Shown here one piece after another: positions 8,250 to 16,786 of a DNA stretch of 28,586 nucleotides (position 1 is the stretch's first letter; each line of letters begins with the position of its first letter). The notes beneath the pieces were generated by a model. The model ran no database searches and had not been told where the DNA came from. It saw only the letters and a list, made by a program, of their open reading frames with translations. The position numbers were made by a program, and so were the translations under genes. Origin of the DNA: CBCXVS01 sp965178525 (GTDB lineage: Bacteria; Tectomicrobia; Entotheonellia; Entotheonellales; Entotheonellaceae); assembly GCA_965178525.1 (NCBI GenBank), contig CBCXVS010000060.1, positions 1 to 28,586 on the forward strand, in the 5' to 3' direction.

Positions 8250-9043
8250 TCACCCCTGACAGCCGGGTTCCGCTGGCACGGTACCGTTCAAGTCTTGGCA
8301 CATCTTGCGAGCTTGCAGAATCCGCAAGGGCTGCGTATCGCTGTGCCATCTGGCCTGACGCAAATAGGCATCGAGCGAATTAATCGCCTCTTGCCGGCAG
8401 TTGAATGGCGCGTCGAAAATTTGGTTGCAGGTCCCATCTAGGGCAAGCGGCGCCAACAACTCAGCCAGGTCAAAATGGGTCACTTGACTGTTGGGGCGAG
8501 TTGCAATTCCGCTTTGAATTCTTCCTCGGCCTTGCGCAAGTCCTCGGGATTGTTCGTGATTTCAAATCTATCTTCGTAGGCCTCGCCCAATTTCAAATGG
8601 ACGCCCTCGTGGAACGGGGCTTCTTCCAAGACAAAGTCCAGGTGCGTAATGGCATCATCGAACCGCCCTTCTAGCAAGGCAATCACGCCCAGCCGAGCCT
8701 GCACGATCAGAATGCGGCGGTTCATTGCCTCGGACTGCTCGTAGTCGGCTTTGGCGCCGTCGATGTCCTCCAGGTTGTCCTGCCGATGAATGCCGCGTTG
8801 GGCGTACTCCCACGCGGTGCGGGGCTGCTCGATACGCAGCGCTGGCCAATTGACTTTTTCCTCAAAGAAAAAGACCGGATTGGGCATTTGTGGCTCCGGC
8901 ATGCCGCCCTGGCTGTCGAGCCCGCGATAGAGCGGCGGATACTCCACTTCATATTCAATGGGCAGTTGGGCCGTGACGCTACCGCACCAGCTCAGGAGTA
9001 CGACCGTCACCATGAACCAAGTTTGCACGACCGTTGTTGTCAT
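8250..9043 (-). pseudogene. Exported TPR protein, frameshifted in a C run
   Basis: The ATG at 9043 overlaps the stop of the multiheme cytochrome (ATGA), which implies coupled translation. Residues 1-26 are a signal peptide (WFMVTVVLLSWCGSVTA). The helices at YAQRGIHRQDNLEDIDGAKADYE, ILIVQARLGVIALLEGRFDDAI and GVHLKLGEAYEDRF are TPR units. The frame stops at 8480-8482 after ELQLAPTVK. The next frame continues as LAPNSQVTHFDLAELLAPLA to 8250, and LAPN is the usual TPR ending. One extra C in the CCCC run at about 8488-8491 would restore a single protein of about 264 residues. A real GTGA stop-start overlap with a separate 77-residue protein is possible but less likely. Confidence 0.7.
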
Positions 9044-11693
9044 CGTTCGTCCTCCCTCTGCGCGATTTTGTCTCGTGCTGGCCGGGTGGCTTGTAGCGAG
9101 GCCGGGCACGGGAATTGATTCAGCGGTATGCACCGTTCGGCGGTGGCAATGTTCGGGACATTGCGTAGGAGATCATCAATGCGTTTTTCATCGAACAGAC
9201 GGAAATCATGGTCCGCCGGCCCCCGTAAGCCCTCCGCATTGCGGTAGCCGTTCACGCGCTCCCCTTCGTCACCTCCGTCAAAGTTGGGGACGCGATTATA
9301 CGGCGCCGTGGGGTCGTCCGTCTCCGGTGGCACCTGATATTCGACACTGCCGCCCACGCGCGTCAAAAAACGCATAAACAGCGGCGGGAAGTGCAGAAAA
9401 TGCATGGTGGCCCGCACCCGTATCGGTCCAGCAAGCTCGATACCGAGATCGGCCAACTCGGCTTCGGTCGGCAATGGGAACTCGTAGAGATAGGTTTGCG
9501 GATCGAGCGGTGGAATGGCGCGCAATTATCGACTGCGTTGGCGGCGCCGGCGCTAAAGGTCTCTTCTTCGATCACGTGTTGCAGGAGCTCTCCCGTGCGC
9601 GGATGGCGCCGGTTGCTTGCCGGCATGCCGGTTGCCGCCATGCCTTCGGGACAACTGCCACGTTGCTCGGGGCGCGCGTTTTCAAGAGCGATACATTCCG
9701 GACCGTAGAAGCGGATCAATTCATTGCGAAACAGCACCAGACCTTTCGGTTCGCCGAAAAAGATGCGTTCCAGCGGCCCGGCGTCCGGACCTTCATAGAA
9801 AATTTCGTTGTGATGGTTAAACGGGTTCACCACGGCGATGAGGTGGGATGTGTCCTCGTCATCTAGGTTCTCATCGGGCGCCATCTCGCCCGTCTCCGGA
9901 TGCGGCCGATCGATGCGGTAGCCCGACTGGTAGAGGATAAACTCGCCATTGTCACAAAACTGCGATTGGCCGGCGACCCGGACAAATTGCAAGTCATTGC
10001 AGATGCCGGCGCTGCCAGCACTGAGCGGGGCCGTCACTTTGAGTTCGATCCAGGTGGTGCGCTCCTGGGAAAAACCGGCGGGAAAATTATGCCCGGTGAG
10101 CGCGATGGCCGTGACCCGGGCGTGGAAGGTCTCGCCCAGGGTGGCGGTGTCGTCGGTCAAGTTCAGGTACAGGCGCGTTGACGCCTGCAGTAAAGCTTCC
10201 CGGCGCGTTTGCAGGGACAGCGGGATGCGCACTTCCGTGCCGTCAGCCGTGCGATGCACGTCTTCGCCCGTGGCAAAGGCCGAAACCCGGTCGGCCCCCA
10301 GGCGTTCCCGCAGTTCGCCAACGCACGCGTCGGTCCGCTCCTGAGCGGCGGCCTCAGCACAATCGGTGTGCACTAATGGGACATCAATGCCCGTCATATA
10401 GTGCGTGACGACCTGGCGGTCCGGGACTTCCACCCCTACACCCGTGACATCGACGGTGGGATCCGCAGACACCGCGGCTTTGTTGACGGCAAAGACGGCG
10501 GGGCGCGGGGACGTGACTGGGAAGTCGATGCCACTTTCCGGATCGTTTACCGTGTACGATGCGTTGTCCGCAAACGGATACAAGGACATATGACAGTCCT
10601 GACACCGCACCTTTTGGTTAAACGGATTGCGGTTCGGGAACGCATAGGCCTGCGTGGCCCATTCGGTCCCGAGATTTTCCAGACGAAAATAGCTCACCGG
10701 ATCGCCTTCGGGCACGGCCAGATTGGCCGAGGGTACGCGGACGTCGTGGCATGCAATGCACAACAACGAGCTGCGCATGTAGCGAATGCGCTCGGGGTTG
10801 CTCGACGAAGAATGGAAACTTTGCGCACTGTCAGAGCCGTCCGGCAGTGGCCCAACGGGAAAGGCATCGTCGAAGGGGCCGATTTTAATGCGGGTGAACG
10901 CTAATTCTTGCGCTGTATTGGCAAAGCCGTCCCCCTGCAGACTGCGCCGAAAGGCTGCGCCCTGGACGTTATGACAGTGGTCGCAGAGCACCCCCTGCGA
11001 GCCGAGAGAAGGCCGGGCGACAATCGGCGGCGGTCCACCCGGCACGTCGGAAAACACTTGTTCACCAGCCGCATTGAGAAAGTGGAAGTCCCGTAAGGGC
11101 CGCGCGTTTCGGATGACCGGATGTGTATCGGGCGGGTTGTCAGCATCGGGAGGCACAGGGTCGAAAAACGCTTCCCATTCCGGGATTTCACGCCTCGTGC
11201 CGTCTTCTCCCAGCAGAATGATGGCGGCGTTGTGACAGCCAATGCAAAACGTCGCCCGGACTTCGTTGGCATTTTCGTATTCCTCAGCACTCACCATGTT
11301 GACCCGGCCCTAGTCTTGCCCATACACCGGTCTGAGGTTGTTGCGGATAGCGCCGCTTTCCAGGGCTGTTTGTGCCAAGAAGTTGCCGGCCAGCTCTAAC
11401 GCATTAAACGCCGGACTAATCGCCCGGTAGCCGGACTTCACACTTTGTATGGTTTCCTGAAACTGGCGCTCATGACACACTTGACAGGTCTGATTCAGTT
11501 GCAAGGACTGCACCGCTCCCGTTGGCGCCCGGGTTTCCGGAGGGGAACTGGACCCACTATTGCACCCGGCGACAACCATGCCCAGGATGATGCTCATCAG
11601 GGTCCGGAATCCGATCTGCAGGCACACCTGTTGTGTCCGCTGGCTCCGTTTCCTTTTCGTACTTGACTTCCTCTTTATCCGCGCTTCGTTCAA
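9040..11693 (-). pseudogene. Multiheme c-type cytochrome lipoprotein with an in-frame TAG and a frameshift
   Basis: Three frame segments form one protein of about 880 residues. The N-terminal segment (11693-11310) has a long basic start, a hydrophobic stretch and a lipobox VVAGC (C44), then heme site CQVCH. It meets TAG at 11310-11312, after which the same frame continues GRVNMVSAEEYENANEVRA. Heme sites CIGCH, CDHCH, CIACH and CQDCH follow, giving five CXXCH in all. A beta-rich domain comes next. Near 9528 the frame slips: NAVDNC continues in another frame as RAIPPLDPQTYLYEFPLP; one missing C in a GC-rich spot explains it. The start codon TTG 11693 is uncertain; GTG at 11627 is an alternative. 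Function is probably periplasmic electron transfer, anchored by lipid. The gene overlaps the downstream TPR gene by four bases. Confidence 0.8.
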
Positions 11694-11804
11694 AGGTTGC
11701 TGACGTGCCGCTACCGCACAGGTATGGGAATAGGCAACAAGGTGGTGGATGTCGGCTGCGCCAAGCTGGTTCCCAAATCAGCGTGTTGACGATGGCTTGC
11801 TGAG

Positions 11805-11833
11805 AGCATAGGAATTTCAATGATACTTTTCAA
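11805..11833 (-). promoter_or_regulatory. Likely promoter of the multiheme cytochrome cluster
   Basis: On the minus strand TTGAAA (11833-11828) and TATGCT (11810-11805) are 17 bases apart. Transcription would start near 11798, about 100 bases ahead of the first possible start codon. No other minus-strand promoter is evident before the cluster. Confidence 0.45.
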
Positions 11834-11937
11834 GTTCCAAAGGCATCCTCTGCCAGCCCCAAAATAGGAGCCGATGCCACGGTCCATGAGGCGCATCGGG
11901 CCAATCGTATTTATAACTGATGACAAGATGAGAAACA

Positions 11938-12003
11938 TGGGGATTGCGTGGGGATTGCGTGGGGATTGCGTGGGGATTGCGTGGGGATTGCGTGGGGATT
12001 GAC
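11938..12003. repeat. Six-unit 11-bp tandem repeat (TGGGGATTGCG)
   Basis: Five perfect units of TGGGGATTGCG start at 11938, 11949, 11960, 11971 and 11982, followed by a variant ending GAC. The unit is close to one helical turn, so each copy presents the same face of the DNA. It lies between the multiheme cytochrome promoter and the NadQ-like gene. Confidence 0.95.
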
Positions 12004-12172
12004 ATGGCGTACCGATACGGATGCATAGGGAGGCGTAGAATGGGTCAATTTATTGGATTGTCTCGTCCGGGCTTCTGTGGCATTGTATGCTGAGTGCAGT
12101 GAGCTGATCAGCCATAAGCCGGCAAGCGACAACAGAGCCATATATTTCCCACGACATGCGGGGTATGCTATC

Positions 12173-13204
12173 GTGCCGTCTCTTGCAGCCACACGCCCGC
12201 TTCCACCGGTTGTCGTCGGTCTGAATGCCGTCATCGTAGCGGTCACGGCAGAGGTGCCTCGCATTCTGACCGTGAAGCCCACGACCTCCACCTTGGTGGA
12301 GCCCGAGGCGTTCGGGGCTATGGAAACCGACGGAGAGTCGCCGGATGCCTTGCCCTTCGGACCTCTGGAGCTGGAGCGCCATCTGACCCTGGAGCGCGGT
12401 TTACGCAGTTGGGTCGAGCAGCAGACGGGCCTGCAGTTGGGCTATGTGGAGCAGCTGTATACCTTTGGTGACCGTTTTCGCGCGGCTCGCGAACAAGAAG
12501 GCGCGCCGTGGGTCATTTCCGTGGCCTACCTAGCCCTCGTGCGGGAGCAGCAACTCACCGGGGCCAATGCAGCCCGGTGGCGCGATTGGTACGATGCGTT
12601 TCCCTGGGAAGACTGGCGGACGGGTCGTCCCACGCTGCTCGAACGCACGATTCAACCGGCGCTGGAAGCCTGGTGTGCCGACGCGCCCGCACACGACATC
12701 CGGCATTCCCGGCAAGAGCGTATCGAGATCACCTTCGGCCTGCATGGTTCACCGTGGGATCCGGAGCGCGCTCTGGAGCGCTATGAATTGCTCTACGAGG
12801 CTGGCTTGGTGGAGGAACCCTACCGCCGTGCGGCGCCCGGTCAGGTCCGCCCTCGGGAGAGCCGGCTCGGGCGTCCGATGGCGCTGGACCACCGGCGTAT
12901 CCTGGCGACGGCGCTCGGGCGCGTGCGGGGCAAACTCAAGTATCGGCCCGTGGTGTTCGAGTTGTTGCCGCCGACGTTTACCCTGTGGCAACTGCAGCGC
13001 GTCGTCGAGGCCCTCGCCGGCAGCCGCTTGCACAAGCAGAATTTTCGCCGCCTGGTCGAACGCGGGGGGCTGGTAGAAGGCACCGGCCAGTACGATGCCA
13101 GTACGGGTGGACGCCCGGCGGAACGGTTTCGCTTTCGCCGCGATGTGTTGCGTGAGCGCGCCGCACCAGGAGTGGGGCTTCCAGGCATGTCGATTGGCAC
13201 TTGA
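12173..13204 (+). CDS. nadQ: NadQ-like transcriptional regulator of NAD synthesis (degenerate Nudix domain plus winged helix)
   Basis: The Nudix-like domain starts at GLNAVIVAVTAEVPRIL and carries ERGLRSWVEQQTGLQLGYVE with QLYTFGDRFR. The catalytic Nudix glutamates are largely missing, as in regulators that sense but do not hydrolyse. The C-terminal winged helix (TLWQLQRVVEALAGSRLHKQ, NFRRLVERGGLVEGTGQ, GGRPAERFRF) is typical of NrtR/NadQ-type repressors. The gene stands directly before nadA, and two copies of a palindrome lie in between. The frame is open back to TTG 12053, but the first 40 residues are unlike the family; GTG 12173 puts the conserved domain near the start. I infer repression of nadA in response to an NAD-related metabolite. 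Naming it nadQ rests on domain pattern and context. Confidence 0.75.
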   Translation: MPSLAATRPLPPVVVGLNAVIVAVTAEVPRILTVKPTTSTLVEPEAFGAMETDGESPDALPFGPLELERHLTLERGLRSWVEQQTGLQLGYVEQLYTFGDRFRAAREQEGAPWVISVAYLALVREQQLTGANAARWRDWYDAFPWEDWRTGRPTLLERTIQPALEAWCADAPAHDIRHSRQERIEITFGLHGSPWDPERALERYELLYEAGLVEEPYRRAAPGQVRPRESRLGRPMALDHRRILATALGRVRGKLKYRPVVFELLPPTFTLWQLQRVVEALAGSRLHKQNFRRLVERGGLVEGTGQYDASTGGRPAERFRFRRDVLRERAAPGVGLPGMSIGT

Positions 13205-13229
13205 CATTGCCTCGTTGCGGACCTAGTAT
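13201..13229 (+). promoter_or_regulatory. Promoter of nadA
   Basis: TTGACA (13201-13206) and TAGTAT (13224-13229) are 17 bases apart. The -35 box overlaps the stop of the nadQ-like gene. The start of transcription would fall at about 13236, inside the first operator. Confidence 0.6.
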
Positions 13230-13232
13230 TTT

Positions 13233-13255
13233 ATTATGCTCAGATGTAGCATAAT
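13233..13255 (+). promoter_or_regulatory. Operator 1 upstream of nadA
   Basis: ATTATGCT (13233-13240) and AGCATAAT (13248-13255) form a perfect 8-base inverted repeat. Read as a 19-bp site (13235-13253) it has the form TATGCTCA-GAT-GTAGCATA. It covers the predicted start of transcription, which suits a repressor site. Confidence 0.7.
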
Positions 13256-13293
13256 GATGGCGCCAACAGGGCGGCTGTTTTTTGAACGACTAA

Positions 13294-13312
13294 TATACTC
13301 AAGATGAGCATA
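13294..13312 (+). promoter_or_regulatory. Operator 2 upstream of nadA, next to its ribosome binding site
   Basis: TATACTCA-AGA-TGAGCATA is a near-perfect palindrome (7 of 8 pairs) and matches operator 1 in the outer half-sites, with consensus TATRCTCA-N3-TGAGCATA. The two centres are 59 bases apart, about 5.6 helical turns. The AGGAG of nadA begins right behind it (13313). Confidence 0.7.
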
Positions 13313-13324
13313 AGGAGATCTGCT

Positions 13325-14374
13325 ATGCTATCCATGAGCACCCCGACGCGATTGCATACGACGCTTCCCGCGTACACGCCTGAACTTGCCACCACCCTTG
13401 CCCCCCTCTACACGCGGGTACAACACGTGATCCCGGAAGTGGAGTGGGCCGTCCATGCCCCGTATATCACGGCCATCCAAGAATTCAAGCAACGGCGCAA
13501 CGCCGTCATTCTGGCCCACAATTATCAGACCCCCGAAATTTTCCACGGTGTCGCCGACATCACGGGCGATTCTCTCGCCTTGGCCCAGAAGGCGGCGGAA
13601 ACCGAGGCCGATGTGATCGTGTTGTGCGGGGTCCACTTTATGGCCGAAACCGCCAAACTCCTGAATCCGGAGAAAACGGTTCTGATCCCGGATCTGCAGG
13701 CCGGTTGTTCGCTGGCCGCCTCCATCACGGCGGCAGACGTCCGCACTTTGCGGCAGCGCCATCCGGGCGTGCCAGTGGTGACATACGTCAACACCAGTGC
13801 TGAAGTGAAAGCGGAGTCGGACCTGTGCTGCACATCGGCGAATGCCGTGGCCGCGGTGGAGTCGTTGGGCGTGGAGCGGGTGATTTTCTTGCCGGATGAA
13901 TACTTGGCGCACTACGTCGCGGCCCAAACCGACGTGGACATCATCTCGTGGGCCGGCCACTGTGAGGTGCACGAGCGTTTTACGGGCGAGGAACTCCGCA
14001 TGTACCGCGAGGATAACGAGGAGGTGTACATCCTGGCGCATCCGGAATGCCCGGAGGATGTCTTACAGGAAGCGGATTTCGTCGGCTCAACCTCAGGGAT
14101 GATCCGCCAAGTGGCAGAGGCGCGTCCGGAGCACGTCGTAATGGTCACCGAGTGCTCCATGAGCGACAACATTGCCGTGGAATTTCCCGAGATTAATTTT
14201 GTGCGGCCCTGCAATCTGTGCCCGCATATGAAACGGATCACCCTCGCTAAAATTCTCCAGGCGCTTGATCAGATGCAGTTTGAGGTGAGGGTGGACGAAG
14301 AGGTGGCGCAGCGCGCCCGGCAGGCGGTGGAACGCATGTTAGCCATTGGACGGCGCGAGGGCTCCGGAACCTAA
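13325..14374 (+). CDS. nadA: Quinolinate synthase NadA
   Basis: A 349-residue enzyme that condenses iminoaspartate with dihydroxyacetone phosphate to give quinolinate, the first committed step of de novo NAD synthesis. It binds one [4Fe-4S] cluster; the conserved cysteines are C128 (LQAGCSLA), C213 (WAGHCEVHE) and C299 (PCNLCPHMKRI). Other hallmarks are LAHNYQTPEI, DITGDSL and FVGSTSGMI. The ATG at 13325 follows AGGAG (13313-13317) at seven bases; the ATG at 13304 lies inside operator 2 and is not used. Length and motifs are complete, with no lesion. No nadB or nadC is in the window, so iminoaspartate supply and the next step are encoded elsewhere. Control by the upstream regulator is inferred from the operators. 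Confidence 0.97.
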   Translation: MLSMSTPTRLHTTLPAYTPELATTLAPLYTRVQHVIPEVEWAVHAPYITAIQEFKQRRNAVILAHNYQTPEIFHGVADITGDSLALAQKAAETEADVIVLCGVHFMAETAKLLNPEKTVLIPDLQAGCSLAASITAADVRTLRQRHPGVPVVTYVNTSAEVKAESDLCCTSANAVAAVESLGVERVIFLPDEYLAHYVAAQTDVDIISWAGHCEVHERFTGEELRMYREDNEEVYILAHPECPEDVLQEADFVGSTSGMIRQVAEARPEHVVMVTECSMSDNIAVEFPEINFVRPCNLCPHMKRITLAKILQALDQMQFEVRVDEEVAQRARQAVERMLAIGRREGSGT

Positions 14375-14418
14375 TCGACCGCCCAATTGGCTCTGTCAAT
14401 ATTCCCAAAAAATGGCTC

Positions 14419-14447
14419 TTTTCAGGGGCCACCTGCTCTGGTATAAT
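14419..14447 (+). promoter_or_regulatory. Promoter and leader of pdxST
   Basis: TTTTCA (14419-14424) and a perfect TATAAT (14442-14447) are 17 bases apart. The roughly 90-base leader contains CGCTT-TGGA-AAGCG (about 14479-14492) and other short GC-rich inverted repeats. GGAGG (14531-14535) precedes the ATG. Confidence 0.7.
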
Positions 14448-14542
14448 TCTAAAGTAGGGTGCGCCCTTTCCTCGGCGCGCTTTGGAAAGCGAGAGACCTA
14501 GAGCACAGACCATAGCGATGTGGGAATGAAGGAGGCAGGGGC

Positions 14543-15427
14543 ATGCCACAGGAAACCCCCTTTACGCTTAAAACCGGGTTGGCGGAGATGTTGAAAGGTG
14601 GCGTTATTATGGACGTCACCACGGCTGATCAGGCCAAAATTGCCGAAGAATCCGGCGCCACCGCGGTCATGGCGCTGGAGCGCGTCCCGGCGGATATTCG
14701 GGCCCAAGGCGGTATCGCCCGCATGGCCGATCCGACCAAGATCAAAGAAATCATGCAGGCCGTCTCGATCCCGGTGATGGCGAAGGCCCGTATCGGGCAT
14801 TTCGGCGAGGCGCAGATCCTGCAGGCGCTGGGCGTCGATTACATTGACGAGAGCGAAGTGCTCACCCCGGCCGACGAGGCGCATCACATCGACAAATTTG
14901 CCTTTCAAGTGCCGTTTGTCTGTGGCTGCCGCAATCTTGGCGAGGCCTTACGCCGCATTGGTGAAGGCGCCGCCATGATCCGCACCAAAGGCGAAGCGGG
15001 CTCCGGTAATGTGGTGGAGGCCGTGCGGCACATGCGGGCCGTGCAGAGTGCCATGAAGCGGCTGACGACGCTCGGTCCCGAGGAATTAATGGCCGAAGCC
15101 AAGGAGCTGGGAGCGCCCTACGAATTGGTGAAAATCGTGGCCCGTGATGGCAAGCTGCCGGTGCCGAACTTTGCCGCCGGCGGCATTGCTACCCCGGCGG
15201 ATGCGTCGTTGATGATGCAACTGGGGGCGGAAGCCGTCTTTGTCGGCTCGGGTATTTTTAAGTCGGGCGATCCGGAGCCGCGGGCTCGGGCGATCGTGCA
15301 GGCGGCGACGCATTATATGGATGCCGACCTGCTGGCGCGCGTGTCGGAAAACCTCGGGGAGCCAATGGTCGGGATCGACATCAGCAAGCTGGATGCCGAC
15401 GAATTGCTGCAGACGCGTGGGTGGTAA
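14543..15427 (+). CDS. pdxS: Pyridoxal 5'-phosphate synthase subunit PdxS
   Basis: A 294-residue TIM-barrel synthase subunit that makes pyridoxal phosphate from ribose 5-phosphate, glyceraldehyde 3-phosphate and ammonia. Catalytic residues occupy the standard positions: D24 (VIMDVT), K81 (MAKARIGH) and K149 (RTKGEAGSGN). The phosphate-binding motif FAAGGIATPADASLMMQLGA is present and the length is exactly that of the family. It starts at an ATG behind GGAGG and is followed by pdxT after five bases, so the two form an operon. Ammonia comes from PdxT. The gene is intact, and it indicates the deoxyxylulose-independent route to vitamin B6. Confidence 0.98.
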   Translation: MPQETPFTLKTGLAEMLKGGVIMDVTTADQAKIAEESGATAVMALERVPADIRAQGGIARMADPTKIKEIMQAVSIPVMAKARIGHFGEAQILQALGVDYIDESEVLTPADEAHHIDKFAFQVPFVCGCRNLGEALRRIGEGAAMIRTKGEAGSGNVVEAVRHMRAVQSAMKRLTTLGPEELMAEAKELGAPYELVKIVARDGKLPVPNFAAGGIATPADASLMMQLGAEAVFVGSGIFKSGDPEPRARAIVQAATHYMDADLLARVSENLGEPMVGIDISKLDADELLQTRGW

Positions 15428-15432
15428 GGCCG

Positions 15433-16014
15433 ATGTCGCGTGTGGGTATCCTTGCCTTGCAAGGTGATTATGCCGCCCATAGCAAGGTGTTAGACGAACT
15501 CGGTGTCGCCTGGCAGTGGGTCAAAATGCCAGCAGAACTGGACGCCGTGCAGGGGCTCATTATCCCGGGTGGGGAGAGTACCACGCTGCTCAAACTGATG
15601 GCGCCGATTGCTATGCGCCCTGCGCTGGAGCAGTTCCATACGCAGGGCCGTCCGATTTTCGGCACCTGCGCCGGACTCATCTTGCTGGCTCAGGAGACGC
15701 GGCGCCCGCCGCAGGAGTGTCTGGGGTTTATTGATATTGTGGCGGAGCGCAATGCCTACGGGCGTCAGATCGACAGTTTTATCGGGCCGGGGACGCCGCT
15801 GGTATCGGAACTCAAACCTGGCCCCATCGAGATGGTCTTCATTCGCGCCCCCAAAATTGCGCACTGGGGCGCTGCTGTGGCGCCTTTAGCCACCTGCCAA
15901 GACGAGGTCGTGTTGGCGCGGCAGCGACACGTGCTCGTCGCCTCTTTCCATCCGGAACTCACCACGGATCATCGGGTGCACCGCTATTTTCTCGATATGA
16001 TCGCGGCGTCGTAG
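15433..16014 (+). CDS. pdxT: Pyridoxal 5'-phosphate synthase glutaminase subunit PdxT
   Basis: A 193-residue class I glutaminase that releases ammonia from glutamine for PdxS. The catalytic triad is complete: C79 in GTCAGLILLA, and H173/E175 in SFHPELT. The substrate motif GGEST (46-50) is present. The ATG at 15433 is preferred because it gives the family start MSRVGILALQGD; a GTG at 15421 overlaps pdxS. AAGG just ahead serves as a weak ribosome binding site, and translation is probably coupled to pdxS. Confidence 0.97.
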   Translation: MSRVGILALQGDYAAHSKVLDELGVAWQWVKMPAELDAVQGLIIPGGESTTLLKLMAPIAMRPALEQFHTQGRPIFGTCAGLILLAQETRRPPQECLGFIDIVAERNAYGRQIDSFIGPGTPLVSELKPGPIEMVFIRAPKIAHWGAAVAPLATCQDEVVLARQRHVLVASFHPELTTDHRVHRYFLDMIAAS

Positions 16015-16064
16015 GCGTCGTCATGTCGCCGTTGGCGATCCCTAGAAATGATGCAAAACGGCTC

Positions 16065-16082
16065 CGCGAAGGACGCGAAGGA
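16065..16082. repeat. Short direct repeat in the pdxT 3' flank
   Basis: CGCGAAGGA occurs twice in tandem, within a purine-rich intergenic stretch (16058-16098). Similar CGCGAAGGA-type sequences are scattered through many bacterial genomes; a role is not known. Confidence 0.5.
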
Positions 16083-16098
16083 ACACGGAGAGAAAAGG

Positions 16099-16782
16099 TT
16101 ATGGCTCCTGCGCGTGAACCGGCTCAAGCGCTGGCCGCCGCCAGCGCTTGAGCATCACCGGCACCAGCATTGCGGCCGCCAACAGGCCGAGCGCCATCAA
16201 TCCTTTCGAAACCAACCCTGACCCGCCAGCCAGCGCCTCGCGGCCAGTATAGCCCAGATAGACATAGGCAACCGTGCCAGGCAGCATGCCAAGAAACGTG
16301 GCGATCACATACGTTCGTAGGGAGATCCGGGTTAAGCCCAGGGCGTAGTTGAGGAGATTGAAGGGCAGCAGCGGCACCAGACGGACGAAGGCCACGAAAC
16401 GCCAGCCGTCGGCTTCGACACCCTGGACGAGACGTCCCAAGCGCCCGGAGGTGCGTTGGACAACCCACTCGCCCGCCAGATGGCGTGCCACGAGAAAGGC
16501 CAGAGTCGCGCCAGCGGTCGAACTCACCAGCGTGTACAGGCTCCCCCAAATGGGGCCGAAAAGGGCGCCAGCGGCCAAGCCCAACGGCGCGCCGGGCAGA
16601 CACAACACGGGCACGACCAGCCACAGGAGTCCATAGAGGACAGGCGCCCACCATCCCAGACGCCCGATGGCATGCTCGATCGCGGCGATGGTGAGCCGGT
16701 CCCGCACGAGGAGTACGGCTAGTACGATGCCAACGATGAGCCCGAGTGCGAGCCACACGCGACGATGGTTTCCGCAATTCAT
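16099..16782 (-). CDS. TVP38/TMEM64 (DedA/VTT-domain) membrane protein
   Basis: A 227-residue integral membrane protein. Hydrophobic segments lie at the N-terminus (VWLALGLIVGIVLAVLLV), at 40-80, 85-105, around 145-165 and at the C-terminus. The VTT/SNARE-associated motif region is clear: GAPLGLAAGALFGPIWGSLY, GATLAFLVARHLAGEWV, then FVRLVPLLPFNLLNYALGLT and GMLPGTVAYVYLGY. Such proteins are linked to lipid scrambling or to proton-dependent envelope maintenance. The ATG at 16782 has GGTGAGG ahead and lies four bases behind the stop of the fatty acid hydroxylase gene, so the two are co-transcribed and probably act on the same membrane lipids. Confidence 0.9.
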   Translation of the reverse strand: MNCGNHRRVWLALGLIVGIVLAVLLVRDRLTIAAIEHAIGRLGWWAPVLYGLLWLVVPVLCLPGAPLGLAAGALFGPIWGSLYTLVSSTAGATLAFLVARHLAGEWVVQRTSGRLGRLVQGVEADGWRFVAFVRLVPLLPFNLLNYALGLTRISLRTYVIATFLGMLPGTVAYVYLGYTGREALAGGSGLVSKGLMALGLLAAAMLVPVMLKRWRRPALEPVHAQEP

Positions 16783-16786
16783 GGCC

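Noticed and set aside
2933..12003. CRISPR-like appearance of the tandem arrays
   Set aside because: The units are 7 or 11 bases, head to tail, without spacers, and no cas genes are present.
12039..12092. 17-codon upstream frame with a good GGGAGG ahead of the nadQ-like gene
   Set aside because: It might be a leader peptide, but nothing in its residues or the following sequence suggests attenuation.
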